From the NCBI GenBank assembly GCA_934276485.1, contig CAKQTE010000089.1:1-32559 (forward strand): a stretch of 32,559 bases of DNA, given 5' to 3'. This document shows, in pieces, positions 8,509-16,815 of this stretch (position 1 is its first letter; every line of letters begins with the position of its first letter). The DNA is from an uncultured Spirochaetales bacterium. Its GTDB lineage: Bacteria; Spirochaetota; Spirochaetia; Sphaerochaetales; Sphaerochaetaceae. The notes beneath the pieces are model-generated. The model made no database searches, was not told the origin of the DNA, and saw only the letters and a list, made by a program, of their open reading frames with translations. Made by a program: the position numbers and the translations under genes.

Positions 8509-9186
8509 TCAGTTATTTGACTTCAAGAATGTCTTGTATAACGCTGGAGTTGTATCCATATTTCTGTCATAGATTGAATCGAGAGCTGCAATGCGACAAT
8601 GTTCGATATGTTCAAGTAGTGCTACTTTTGCCTTTTCGATATCATCTTCGATAAGAGCATCGATAATATCTGTATGTTCCTGCTGGGAATCAATTAGAAG
8701 CATCTTGTCCTTTTGAGCAACAGTAACACGAGCATTTCTATCAATAACAGAGTGCATCATGTTTATAATGAACTTATTTCTGCATACTTCAATAAGATAC
8801 ATATGGAATGCTGAATCTATCTTGTACGACTCCTGAATGTCTTTCTTGCAGTTGATGAACATCTGTCGAAAATCCTCAAGAACATGCTTATCGAGATTGT
8901 TTCTGCCAAGATCCAGGCCAATTGGCTCAATGGCTTTTCTAGTCTGGAAGATCTGCACGATATCACTTACGGTAATTCCAGTTACCTGAATACCCTTCTT
9001 AGGTATTACTTCCAAAAAGCCCTCTCTTTCGAGCCTAATGATTGCTTCCCTTGTAGGGGTCCTGCTACAACCGAGCTCAGTGGAAATCTTGACTTCATTG
9101 AGCATTGAATTAGGTGCATATTGGCAAGTTACCAAGCGCTCCTTCAATACATCATATACGTGAGCACTCAAATCATCTTTCTTCAC
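8509..9186 (-). CDS. GntR-family (FCD subfamily) transcriptional regulator
   Basis: DNA-binding regulator with an N-terminal winged helix (about residues 5-70, with SRTPTREAIIRLEREG as the recognition region) and an all-alpha FCD ligand-binding domain (about 80-210) with the family's D/H metal-ligand pattern (SAFHMYL; LLEHIEHC). FCD regulators usually sense organic acids. It starts with GTG at 9186, preceded by AAGGCGG. It is divergent from the aldolase-TTT operon and upstream of the flavin-reductase and E1 genes, so it probably controls both directions and responds to the imported acid or a breakdown product. Confidence 0.9.
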   Translation of the reverse strand: MKKDDLSAHVYDVLKERLVTCQYAPNSMLNEVKISTELGCSRTPTREAIIRLEREGFLEVIPKKGIQVTGITVSDIVQIFQTRKAIEPIGLDLGRNNLDKHVLEDFRQMFINCKKDIQESYKIDSAFHMYLIEVCRNKFIINMMHSVIDRNARVTVAQKDKMLLIDSQQEHTDIIDALIEDDIEKAKVALLEHIEHCRIAALDSIYDRNMDTTPALYKTFLKSNN

Positions 9187-9221
9187 AATAAACCGCCTTT
9201 CTTATACATCATGTTTTTAAC

Positions 9222-9285
9222 AATATACCCTTTTTCGAAACTATGCAAACTCAACCTTGTTTTTTAAATATCAAATTTTGCATAG
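9222..9285 (-). promoter_or_regulatory. Candidate gntR promoter inside an inverted repeat
   Basis: On the minus strand TTTGCA (9244-9249), a 16-bp spacer and TATATT (9222-9227) precede gntR. The -35 lies within CTATGCAAA (9241-9249), which has a perfect inverted copy TTTGCATAG at 9277-9285. Such an arrangement would suit autoregulation. Inferred from sequence only. Confidence 0.4.
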
Positions 9286-9331
9286 CTTTAAAAAACAGAA
9301 TGTTTTTATTAATATAATTGTAATATATCTG

Positions 9332-9341
9332 TTGTATACAA
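9332..9341. promoter_or_regulatory. Candidate GntR/FCD operator TTGTATACAA
   Basis: A perfect 10-bp palindrome in the middle of the 384-bp divergent gap (9187-9570). The shape (TGT...ACA around a TA centre) is common for FCD regulators. It is flanked by an 11-bp inverted repeat, AAAAAACAGAA (9290-9300) and TTCTGTTTTTT (9354-9364). A second GTATAC (9500-9505) falls at the predicted transcription start of the aldolase operon. Confidence 0.45.
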
Positions 9342-9466
9342 GCAAATAATATTTTCTGTTTTTTGAATATAAATAGCTATATTTATATATTATAAGGATT
9401 TAGATTATCTAAAATTAAAAACAGTAAGCTAACGATAAATAGATATCGATAAATTAAAAATTATTG

Positions 9467-9495
9467 TTGACAGATTAAAATAGCACTTATATGCT
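9467..9495 (+). promoter_or_regulatory. Sigma-70-type promoter of the aldolase-TTT operon
   Basis: Consensus TTGACA (9467-9472), a 17-bp spacer and TATGCT (9490-9495). The start would fall near 9502, on GTATAC (9500-9505) and close to the palindrome TACGCGTA (9508-9515); either could be the repressor site. Confidence 0.65.
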
Positions 9496-9570
9496 TAAAG
9501 TATACATTACGCGTATTAGTTCGGCTAACAACGCAAGAATTGAAAGCTATTTCACAGGAGGCTAGTTTTC

Positions 9571-11136
9571 ATGCAATACACAAATCCAGTAAAGACAAAG
9601 CTCAAAAACGGAGAGTCTGCATTTTTTGCTATGGTTAGATTCCCAAATCCAATCACTGCACAGGTAATTGCAAGAAGTGGTGTTGATTCTATCTGTATCG
9701 ACAACGAGCACTTTCCTTTCACAGATGAACAGATCTGCAATATCGTAAGAGCAGTACACCAGGTTGGAATCGAATGCACTATTCGTCCAAACCTAAAGGA
9801 ACACAACTATATCTATAAACTTCTTGATATGGGAATCGATGGATTCTTGTTCGCAAATGTCGAAAGCGCTGAAGAGTTAAAGACTCTTATCTCGGCTGCA
9901 AAGTATCCACCAGAGGGAACAAGAGGATGCTGCCCTATCACAGCAGGAGCACAGTACGGTGTCGGAATCAACATCGATGAATACTACAAAAAGAAGAACG
10001 ATACTATCTCAATTGGTGTAATGATCGAGTCCCAGAAGGGAATTGCAAACATTCAAGAGATCATGGCTGTTCCTGGAATCGATTATTTTGCAGTAGGACC
10101 ATCGGATATGTCCGGTTCATTTGGACGCCCTGGAAAAGCATCAGATCCAGATATCAAGGCAGCAATCGATGATCTCCATAAGACAGTCATCTCAGCAGGC
10201 TTCCCTGTAGAATCCCTTGGATACTCTGTTGAGCAAGCAAAGAAGGACTATGCAGAAGGAAAGAAAGTATTCAACATCGGTTCTGACTTGCAGATGCTCA
10301 CAAAGAAATATGCAGCAAATATCCAGGCTGTAAGAGACGCTATCAAGGAGTTTGGTGCTGAATACCCAGACACAGATGCAAAGACAAAGCTCAGCAACAA
10401 GAAGCCTGTTGTTTGTTCATTTGTTCGTATTGCAGATCCAGGAATAGCAGAGCTAGCTGCTAGATCCGGCGTTGACTTTGTCACACTTGATGACGAGCAC
10501 TTCCCTTACACCGACAGAGAGCTATACAACAGCATCGTAGCTGTACACCTAGCTGGAAAGTCATGTGTTGTAAGAGTTCACGACAAGTCAAGAGCATACA
10601 TTGGAAGAATGCTCGACTTGGGCGCAGATGGAATTCTTGCTCCACAGGTTGAGAGTGCAGAAGAAGTTGAAGCTATCATCCAGGCAGTTAAGTACGCACC
10701 AAGAGGAAAGAGAGGCTATTGCCCTATCTCAGCTTGTGCAAACTTTGGCTATGGCTACTCCCCTGCAACATTCTCAGAGGTTGCTAACAAGAAGACAATC
10801 GTTGGAATCATGATCGAAACAAAGGGTGCTGTTGAGGATCTTGACAAGATTCTAGCTCTCGACGGTCTTGATTACATCTCAATTGGACCATCTGACCTAT
10901 CAGCATCCTATGGCTACCCAGGAGACTATGAGGTGAAGGAAGTCAAGGAAGCAATCGAGTATGCAACAAAGGCATCTCTTGCATCCAAGTGCTCCGTATC
11001 AGCTCAATGTTATGACAAGGAGTCCGCTCTAAAGGCTCTTAAAGAAGGAATGAACATGTTCAATGTTGGCTCAGACCTACAGTTTTTGATCTGGGGATTT
11101 GATGAACATGTTGGAAATATGAAAAAGGCATTTTAA
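9571..11136 (+). CDS. Tandem-duplicated HpcH/HpaI-family class II aldolase
   Basis: HpcH/HpaI aldolases are metal-dependent enzymes that split 2-oxo-4-hydroxy (or 2-keto-3-deoxy) acids into pyruvate or oxaloacetate and an aldehyde. This 521-residue protein contains two complete copies. Copy 1 (about 5-258) has IDNEHFP (D44, H47), R72, E153 in MIES and D179 in GPSDM. Copy 2 (about 275-521) has DDEHFP (D307, H310), R335, E416 in MIET and D442 in GPSDL. These match the family's base, carboxylate-binding Arg and metal ligands, so both sites look functional. The usual length is about 255 residues, forming hexamers; a fused dimer is uncommon. It has a strong SD (AGGAGG, 9557-9562) and leads the operon with the TTT transporter. 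The substrate is probably the imported acid, but its identity is unknown. Confidence 0.92.
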   Translation: MQYTNPVKTKLKNGESAFFAMVRFPNPITAQVIARSGVDSICIDNEHFPFTDEQICNIVRAVHQVGIECTIRPNLKEHNYIYKLLDMGIDGFLFANVESAEELKTLISAAKYPPEGTRGCCPITAGAQYGVGINIDEYYKKKNDTISIGVMIESQKGIANIQEIMAVPGIDYFAVGPSDMSGSFGRPGKASDPDIKAAIDDLHKTVISAGFPVESLGYSVEQAKKDYAEGKKVFNIGSDLQMLTKKYAANIQAVRDAIKEFGAEYPDTDAKTKLSNKKPVVCSFVRIADPGIAELAARSGVDFVTLDDEHFPYTDRELYNSIVAVHLAGKSCVVRVHDKSRAYIGRMLDLGADGILAPQVESAEEVEAIIQAVKYAPRGKRGYCPISACANFGYGYSPATFSEVANKKTIVGIMIETKGAVEDLDKILALDGLDYISIGPSDLSASYGYPGDYEVKEVKEAIEYATKASLASKCSVSAQCYDKESALKALKEGMNMFNVGSDLQFLIWGFDEHVGNMKKAF

Positions 11137-11151
11137 AAAAGGAGAAATAAA

Positions 11152-12135
11152 GTGAAAAAACTTGCTATTTTCTTACTAGTACTGTCAATGGCAGTTAGCT
11201 TCGTATTTGCACAGGGTGGATCAGAAGTTGATCGCAGTGCAAAGTATCCAGAGAGAACTATCAGCATCATCGTGCCTGCAAAGACAGGTGGTGACTGCGA
11301 CCAGGTTACAAGAATCATCACACCAGGACTTGCTGAAAATCTTGGCGTAAGCGTTGTAGCAGAGAACGTTGATGGAGGTGCTGGTAACCTCGCTCTTGCT
11401 AGACTTCTTCAGAACGAAGCTGATGGATATCAGTTCGCTCTTTTCAATGGTGCTATCTTCACAGGTGAGCTTGCTGGCTCATTCAAATATAGCCTAGACG
11501 AATTCATTCCAGTTTGCACAATTGCACAGAACGATACACAGATTCTCGTTGCAAATGCAAAGGGCAAGTACAACACAGTTGAAGCTCTTGCTAACGCTGT
11601 AAAGACAGCTCCTGGAACAGTTAAGTTCGCAGCTACAATGGGCGCACCTTCACAGATTCACGCTGTTGCAACAGAAAATGCAATGGGCGGAAAGTTCAAG
11701 AAGGTTGACGTTGCATCTGGCTCAAGTAAGCTTGTTGCTCTTCTCAGTGGAGAAGTTGATATCGTATCATCAACACACTCACTCGTTAAGGACTATGTAC
11801 AGAAGGGCGAAATCGTTGCTCTTGCTAGTATCTGTACAGAGCGTTCAGCTTTCGGACCTGACACACCTACTTTCAAGGAACTCGGATATGACCTAGGACC
11901 AAACTTCGCAGCTACATATGTTCTTATGGCTAAGAAGGGAACTCCAGACTACGTTATCGAGAAAATCTGCAAGGCTGTTGAAGCAGAGATGTCAGATGCA
12001 GAGACTGTTAAGATCCTAAACAACCTCAACTACACACCAGCAGTAAGATGCGGTGAGGAAGCTGTTGAGTGGTTCAATACAGAGAGAAATGCTTACCTAT
12101 CTATGAAGGAAGCTATTGCTAACGATAAGTGGTGA
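11152..12135 (+). CDS. TctC/Bug-type periplasmic substrate-binding protein of TTT system 1
   Basis: Extracytoplasmic receptor that captures a carboxylate and delivers it to TctAB. It starts with GTG at 11152 (AAAGGAG upstream, 15 nt after the aldolase stop). There is a signal peptide of about 20 residues ending VFAQ, without a lipobox cysteine, unlike the second TctC in this window. The mature protein opens with YPERTISIIVPAKTGGDCDQ, the family's typical first ligand loop, followed by ENVDGGAGNLA. Its length of 327 is normal. The ligand is unknown; the family binds citrate, tricarballylate, tartrate and other acids. Confidence 0.92.
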   Translation: MKKLAIFLLVLSMAVSFVFAQGGSEVDRSAKYPERTISIIVPAKTGGDCDQVTRIITPGLAENLGVSVVAENVDGGAGNLALARLLQNEADGYQFALFNGAIFTGELAGSFKYSLDEFIPVCTIAQNDTQILVANAKGKYNTVEALANAVKTAPGTVKFAATMGAPSQIHAVATENAMGGKFKKVDVASGSSKLVALLSGEVDIVSSTHSLVKDYVQKGEIVALASICTERSAFGPDTPTFKELGYDLGPNFAATYVLMAKKGTPDYVIEKICKAVEAEMSDAETVKILNNLNYTPAVRCGEEAVEWFNTERNAYLSMKEAIANDKW

Positions 12136-12157
12136 TTTAAAAGATAAGGAATAGACC

Positions 12158-12685
12158 ATGAAGAAAAATCCAATAATAGAGCCAATTATTGTTGTTGTTT
12201 TAGGTATTGCAATAATAATTGCTTCATTCACTATCAAAACTACAGTAACATCGATCAAGATTGGCCCAGACTTTATGCCTAGATTATTGGGTATATTCAT
12301 GGTCATCCTTGGACTATGTTTGATCCCAGAATCTATCAAAAAGCAAAAATCCATTGTCGTCTCTGAAGAAAAGGAGGCGACAAAGATCAAGAAGCCTTTG
12401 ACAGCAAAAGAGTGGCTGTTTAAGAACCTCCACCTTGTTTCATTGGCCTGGATGCTAATCTATGCTCTTTCAATGCAGAAGCTGGGATTCTTATTCTCAA
12501 GTATCATTTATCTTTTCGTAGCAATGTTTTTGCTCTCCTTGAGAAAGGAAAAGATAAATTGGTGGGTAATCGTAATAATATCTCTAGTTGTACCTACATT
12601 TGTTTACATTCTATTCAGACAGAAGTTCTACCTAATGCTACCTGTTGGACTATGTAAGTACATACCTCTCAATTTCTTAAGATAG
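12158..12685 (+). CDS. TctB-type small membrane subunit of TTT system 1
   Basis: The small, poorly conserved four-helix membrane subunit of tripartite tricarboxylate transporters. It has 175 residues with hydrophobic segments near 8-25, 43-60, 95-125 and 130-150, and the family's GPDFMPRLLG element after the first helix. It lies between tctC and tctA with short spacers (22 and 10 bp), the standard gene order. Confidence 0.87.
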   Translation: MKKNPIIEPIIVVVLGIAIIIASFTIKTTVTSIKIGPDFMPRLLGIFMVILGLCLIPESIKKQKSIVVSEEKEATKIKKPLTAKEWLFKNLHLVSLAWMLIYALSMQKLGFLFSSIIYLFVAMFLLSLRKEKINWWVIVIISLVVPTFVYILFRQKFYLMLPVGLCKYIPLNFLR

Positions 12686-12695
12686 GAGTTATCGT

Positions 12696-14204
12696 ATGCA
12701 ACATTTTCTACAAGCAGTAGTTACACTACTAAATCCAGTAAGCTTGGGTTTGATTCTAAGTGGAACATTCCTCGGAATCATCTTCGGAGCTCTTCCTGGA
12801 CTCAATACAGCAATGGCAGTATGTCTGTGCTTACCACTAACATTTGTTCTTTCACACCAGAATGCAGTTGCAATGATCATGGGCATCTTCATCGGAGGAG
12901 TATCCGGCGGACTCATTACAGCAATCCTTTTGAACATTCCAGGAACAGCAGCTTCAATGGCTACTTGTTTCGATGGCCATCCAATGGCTAAGAATGGACA
13001 AGCTGGAAGAGCCATGGGTATCGGTATCTTCTACTCATTCATGGGAACGTTGATCGGAATGATCGCTTTGATCACATTCTCAGAGCCAATGGCTAAGGTT
13101 GCTCTCAAGTTCACATCTGTTGAGTATTTTGCAATCTCGGTATTCTCTCTGACTATGATCGCAAGCTTGGCTGGAAAGTCATTCATCAGAGCATTGATCT
13201 CTGGATGCTTGGGTATCGTCCTATCGCTTGCTGGATGTGCTCCAATTGACAACACAGAAAGATTCACATTCGGAAGCCTTTCAATGATCAATGGATTCAA
13301 CCAAGTTGCAGTTCTTACAGGAGCTTTCGCTATCTCAACTGTAATGCTTACTATCAAGAATCCTCATGAGATCAAGGCAGAAGACTTCAGAACTGCAAAG
13401 ATGAAGGGATTTGGATTCACACTAAAGGAATTCGGTCAGCAGACCTGGAACATGATTCGTTCTGCATTCATCGGAATCTTCATTGGAATCCTTCCTGGCG
13501 TTGGTGCTGGAACAAGTAACCTTATTGCATATTCAACGGCAAAGAACACATCTAAGGATCCTGACAAGTTCGGTAAGGGATGCATGGATGGTATCGTAGC
13601 AAGTGAGACAGCTAATAACGCAACTGTATGTGGAGCTATCATTCCACTATTGACACTAGGTATCCCTGGAGATATTGGTACAGCATTCTTGCTAAGTGCT
13701 TTGATGATTCATGGCATTCAGCCAGGCCCTCTCCTATTCGATTCCAACCCAGAGCTGGTATATATCTGTTTTGCAGGTCTATTCTTCGCAGTAGTATTCA
13801 TGGTTGTTCTTGAGTACTTTGGAATCAGACTATTTACAAAGATTCTTCAGATTAAGGAATACATCCTTCTTCCTATTGTTGTAATGCTATGTGTAGTTGG
13901 TGCATTTGCAGCTAACAACAGAGTATTCGATGCAGTATGGCTAGTAATCTTTGGTGCTCTTGGATACTTCATGGGTAAGTTCGACTATCCATTAGGACCA
14001 ATGATCATCGGATTTATTCTCGGATCCAATACAGAGACTAACTTAAGAAGAGCTCTTATGTCCTCTGACACTGGTAGCTTGTTGACTCTATTCACACCTA
14101 TTTCTTGTGCATTGTACATTTTGGCAATCGTCTTTGTTGTAATGTCAATCAGAAACAACAGAAAGCAAAAGAAGCAAGCAGAGGCCCAAGCAGCAAGCAA
14201 CTAA
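12696..14204 (+). CDS. TctA-type large membrane permease of TTT system 1
   Basis: Large membrane subunit (about 10-12 helices) that moves the carboxylate across the inner membrane, driven by ion gradients. It has 502 residues, the usual size. The N-terminal half has GALPGLNTAMAV and AILLNIPGTAASMAT, and the second half repeats the pattern with GILPGVGAGTSN and PLLTLGIPGD, reflecting the family's inverted internal repeat. It ends in a basic cytoplasmic tail. It shares gene order with tctC and tctB. Confidence 0.95.
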   Translation: MQHFLQAVVTLLNPVSLGLILSGTFLGIIFGALPGLNTAMAVCLCLPLTFVLSHQNAVAMIMGIFIGGVSGGLITAILLNIPGTAASMATCFDGHPMAKNGQAGRAMGIGIFYSFMGTLIGMIALITFSEPMAKVALKFTSVEYFAISVFSLTMIASLAGKSFIRALISGCLGIVLSLAGCAPIDNTERFTFGSLSMINGFNQVAVLTGAFAISTVMLTIKNPHEIKAEDFRTAKMKGFGFTLKEFGQQTWNMIRSAFIGIFIGILPGVGAGTSNLIAYSTAKNTSKDPDKFGKGCMDGIVASETANNATVCGAIIPLLTLGIPGDIGTAFLLSALMIHGIQPGPLLFDSNPELVYICFAGLFFAVVFMVVLEYFGIRLFTKILQIKEYILLPIVVMLCVVGAFAANNRVFDAVWLVIFGALGYFMGKFDYPLGPMIIGFILGSNTETNLRRALMSSDTGSLLTLFTPISCALYILAIVFVVMSIRNNRKQKKQAEAQAASN

Positions 14205-14211
14205 AACACAG

Positions 14212-14237
14212 GAGGCCGAGTAACATCGGCCTCTTTT
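14212..14237 (+). terminator. Intrinsic terminator/attenuator between tctA1 and the dehydrogenase gene
   Basis: Perfect 8-bp GC-rich stem (GAGGCCGA 14212-14219 with TCGGCCTC 14226-14233), a 6-nt loop and TTTT. It ends immediately before the GGGAGA Shine-Dalgarno of the next gene, with no obvious new promoter in the gap, so it probably reduces rather than abolishes downstream transcription. Confidence 0.75.
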
Positions 14238-14249
14238 GGGAGAATATCA

Positions 14250-15206
14250 ATGAATATATATATAATTGGTGGAGAGCTGGTAAATCCAGGTGATTTGTCA
14301 TGGGATTGTTTCTCCAAATATGGCAATGTTGTTAATCTGGATCATATTGAGAAAAAAGATCTTGCAAAGGCTATAAAAGATGCGGATGTACTAATTGGCG
14401 CTCCAGATGATCACTTCGGCGAAGAAGATATGAAGTATGCAAAGAATCTTAAATACATTGGTCTATTGTCCACAGGTTATAACAACATAGATCTAGAGTA
14501 TTGTAAGAAAAGAGGCATCGTAGTATCGAACAATCCAAATTATGGCGCACAGATGGTCTCACAATATGCAATCTCACTATTGATGGAACTATGTTGCCAT
14601 ATCTCAAAGATGAACGAGATGGTTCATCAAAGGAAGTGGAAAGATAGAGCTCAATATGTCTTGAAATACCCAGAGATAGAACTATGTGACAAGACAATGG
14701 GCGTCATTGGCTTTGGCAACATCGGAAGAAAAACAGGAAGAATGGGACAGGCTCTTGGCATGAAAGTCCTATATAACGATATAAGAGAAGTCGAAGAAGA
14801 GAACAACGAGAATTGCAGATTTGCTTCCCTTGACGAGATCTTCTCCTTATCAGATGTCATTGTTCTTCATTGCCCTCTCTTGCCTGAGACTGTACATATC
14901 ATAAACGAAAATACAATTTCAAAGATGAAGGACGGTGTGCTATTGATCAACAATGCACGAGGACCTCTCGTTGACGAAAAAGCTCTCGCAGCAGCTCTCA
15001 AGAGCGGCAAAATCGGAGGCGCTGGCCTCGATGTTACAAATGTTGAGCCTATAGAGGATGACAATCCTCTTCTAGAGTGCGAGAATTGCATCATCACACC
15101 ACACTTCAGTTGGCTTGCAAAAGAGACAAGAATAAGAATTATCAACAATTGTTATGCATCTCTAGAAGCATTCCTTCGCGGAGAACCAATCAATAGATTG
15201 GTATAA
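14250..15206 (+). CDS. D-2-hydroxyacid dehydrogenase (NAD-dependent)
   Basis: Oxidises a D-2-hydroxy acid or reduces the 2-oxo acid (family includes glycerate dehydrogenase/hydroxypyruvate reductase). It has 318 residues with a Rossmann motif GFGNIG at 154-159 and catalytic R237 (NNARG), E266 (NVEP) and H285 (TPHFSW). GGGAGA precedes the ATG. In this locus it may convert the aldehyde-derived or imported hydroxy acid before or after aldol cleavage. The substrate is not readable from sequence. Confidence 0.9.
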   Translation: MNIYIIGGELVNPGDLSWDCFSKYGNVVNLDHIEKKDLAKAIKDADVLIGAPDDHFGEEDMKYAKNLKYIGLLSTGYNNIDLEYCKKRGIVVSNNPNYGAQMVSQYAISLLMELCCHISKMNEMVHQRKWKDRAQYVLKYPEIELCDKTMGVIGFGNIGRKTGRMGQALGMKVLYNDIREVEEENNENCRFASLDEIFSLSDVIVLHCPLLPETVHIINENTISKMKDGVLLINNARGPLVDEKALAAALKSGKIGGAGLDVTNVEPIEDDNPLLECENCIITPHFSWLAKETRIRIINNCYASLEAFLRGEPINRLV

Positions 15207-15240
15207 AGATTAATAGAACTATATTAGGAGATCTTTGAAT

Positions 15241-16152
15241 ATGTATATGCAAACTTTGATATTTTCGCTACTTGAGATATTGCTCATGGTTCTCTTGGGA
15301 TACCTGATCAAGAAAAAGGAAATTATCAGTAGCAGCACTTTCAAGGATCTATCTAATTTGCTTTTATCTGTCACACTCCCACTATCCATCCTAGCATCAG
15401 GCGCGGAAAAGAGCGATGCAGTCAGTGGAAAGCTGATGCTAACAGCTGCAGGAGCATCATTTTTATATTATGCGCTTGCCTTTGTAATCACATTCATTGC
15501 ATTCAAGGCAATAGGAAACAAAGACCATAAAGAGATAAACACCACAATGTGTATCTTTGCAAACACTGGCTTTATTGGATTTCCTCTTACAAAGACACTA
15601 TATGGATCAGAAGGACTGATGTATGCAGTAATCTATAATCTTGCATACAATGCATTCTTCTTCACACTTGGAACCAAGATTCTTGCTAAAAGCAATGAGA
15701 AGTTTGATTGGAAGAGCATATTCCTAAATCCTTTGACAATTGCTTCAATATTGGCAATTTTAATCTTCGGATTCTCTATACCTATTCCAGATATCATCAA
15801 GAATCCAATGCAGACTGTTGGCGATATGACAGTCCCTCTTTCAATGTTCATTATCGGAGGAGAGCTTGTTGGCTTGAAGCTAAAGAACCTGTTTGAGAAC
15901 AAGGAAGCATACCTGATTTGTGCTATACGCTTACTTATATTCCCTCTTTTGGCACTATGCGCATTCATTCCACTACAAACATCTGAAATCCTTCGAGCAA
16001 CAATAATTCTCATCACAGCACTCCCAATAGGATCGCTGAATGTCATCGTTGCTACAAAATATGGATATGACGCAACATATGCAAATGAAACAATGTTTTT
16101 ATCCATGATCCTATCTGTTGTAACAATTCCACTTATAATGCTATTAATCTGA
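15241..16152 (+). CDS. AEC-family (auxin efflux carrier-like) transporter
   Basis: Ten-helix permease of the AEC family; bacterial members move malate, malonate or related acids. Family features are the N-terminal helix followed by GYLIKKKEI, LLSVTLPLSILASGA, the NTGFIGFPL core and, in the last third, LPIGSLNVIVATKYG. I prefer the ATG at 15241 to the TTG at 15235, because AGGAG (15226-15230) is then about 10 nt away. It ends the locus after the dehydrogenase. Having both a TTT and an AEC permease suggests uptake of one acid and export or exchange of another. Confidence 0.88.
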   Translation: MYMQTLIFSLLEILLMVLLGYLIKKKEIISSSTFKDLSNLLLSVTLPLSILASGAEKSDAVSGKLMLTAAGASFLYYALAFVITFIAFKAIGNKDHKEINTTMCIFANTGFIGFPLTKTLYGSEGLMYAVIYNLAYNAFFFTLGTKILAKSNEKFDWKSIFLNPLTIASILAILIFGFSIPIPDIIKNPMQTVGDMTVPLSMFIIGGELVGLKLKNLFENKEAYLICAIRLLIFPLLALCAFIPLQTSEILRATIILITALPIGSLNVIVATKYGYDATYANETMFLSMILSVVTIPLIMLLI

Positions 16153-16170
16153 CCAAGCGCTATAGAATCT

Positions 16171-16198
16171 CCTTTTCTCTTTGCAAAAGGGTGTTTTT
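16171..16198 (+). terminator. Weak terminator after the AEC gene
   Basis: A 6-bp stem CCTTTT/AAAAGG (16171-16176, 16185-16190), an 8-nt loop, then GTGTTTTT. The stem is AT-rich, so strength is doubtful. Confidence 0.45.
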
Positions 16199-16208
16199 CT
16201 TATAGAAT
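16181..16208 (+). promoter_or_regulatory. Candidate promoter of the purine salvage operon
   Basis: TTGCAA (16181-16186), a 16-bp spacer and TAGAAT (16203-16208), about 33 nt before hpt. It overlaps the right arm of the preceding hairpin. No purine riboswitch was recognised in the short leader. Confidence 0.35.
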
Positions 16209-16241
16209 CAAACATATTTCAATTTTGGAGTACTTTGAAAA

Positions 16242-16805
16242 ATGACAGAATCCTTATCAATTCCACCATTGACAAAAGATCTTAGAAGAGTGCTCATTGA
16301 TGCTGACTCGATTGCAAGAAGAGTTGACGAGCTAGCCCACCAAATCAATGAGGATTACAAAGACATAACAGAGCCCTTGATTCTTGTTGGAGTCTTAAAG
16401 GGTTCTTTTATTTTCCTAGCAGACCTATGCAGAAGACTTACAATTCCACATGTTGTGGACTTCATCGCTATCTCTAGCTATGGTGCTAAGGGCGACAAGA
16501 GAGGAGAAGTTAGATTATTGATGGACACACGTGAGAATCTATCAGATCACCACGTCCTGATCATCGAGGATATCCTAGACTCAGGAAACACCCTTTCATA
16601 CCTAATAAAGGCTTTCAATGCTAGAAATACAAAGAGTGTATCTACTGCAGTCTTTCTAGACAAACCTGAGAGACACGAAGTTCCAGTAAGCATCGAATAT
16701 ATGGGTTTTGAAATTCCAGATGTTTGGGTTGTTGGATATGGCCTAGACTACAAGGAAAAATATAGAACACTACCATACATTGCAGAAATGTATCCACAGA
16801 AATAA
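16242..16805 (+). CDS. hpt: Hypoxanthine(-guanine) phosphoribosyltransferase
   Basis: Salvages hypoxanthine or guanine to IMP or GMP with PRPP in the cytoplasm. It has 187 residues, the usual length. Diagnostic features are LVGVLKGSFIF at 48-58, the flexible-loop SSYG at 78-81, the PRPP-binding loop VLIIEDILDSGNT at 105-117 and a C-terminal DVWVVGYGLDY, which binds the purine. GGAG lies 12 nt upstream of the ATG. It is the first gene of a tight three-gene operon. Confidence 0.93.
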   Translation: MTESLSIPPLTKDLRRVLIDADSIARRVDELAHQINEDYKDITEPLILVGVLKGSFIFLADLCRRLTIPHVVDFIAISSYGAKGDKRGEVRLLMDTRENLSDHHVLIIEDILDSGNTLSYLIKAFNARNTKSVSTAVFLDKPERHEVPVSIEYMGFEIPDVWVVGYGLDYKEKYRTLPYIAEMYPQK

Positions 16806-16815
16806 GGAAAGGAAT

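Noticed and set aside
9187..9570. Riboswitch or tRNA in the divergent gap
   Set aside because: No cloverleaf or known riboswitch pattern is visible; the repeats are better explained as operators.
9571..11136. Aldolase duplication as an assembly artefact
   Set aside because: The two halves differ throughout at DNA and protein level, so they are an old duplication.
16161..16209. Direct repeat TATAGAATC (16161-16169 and 16201-16209)
   Set aside because: Nine bases in AT-rich DNA; no element is bounded by it and it can arise by chance.
16780..16815. Upstream in-frame start for the second phosphoribosyltransferase
   Set aside because: Overlaps hpt, has no Shine-Dalgarno and adds residues foreign to the family.
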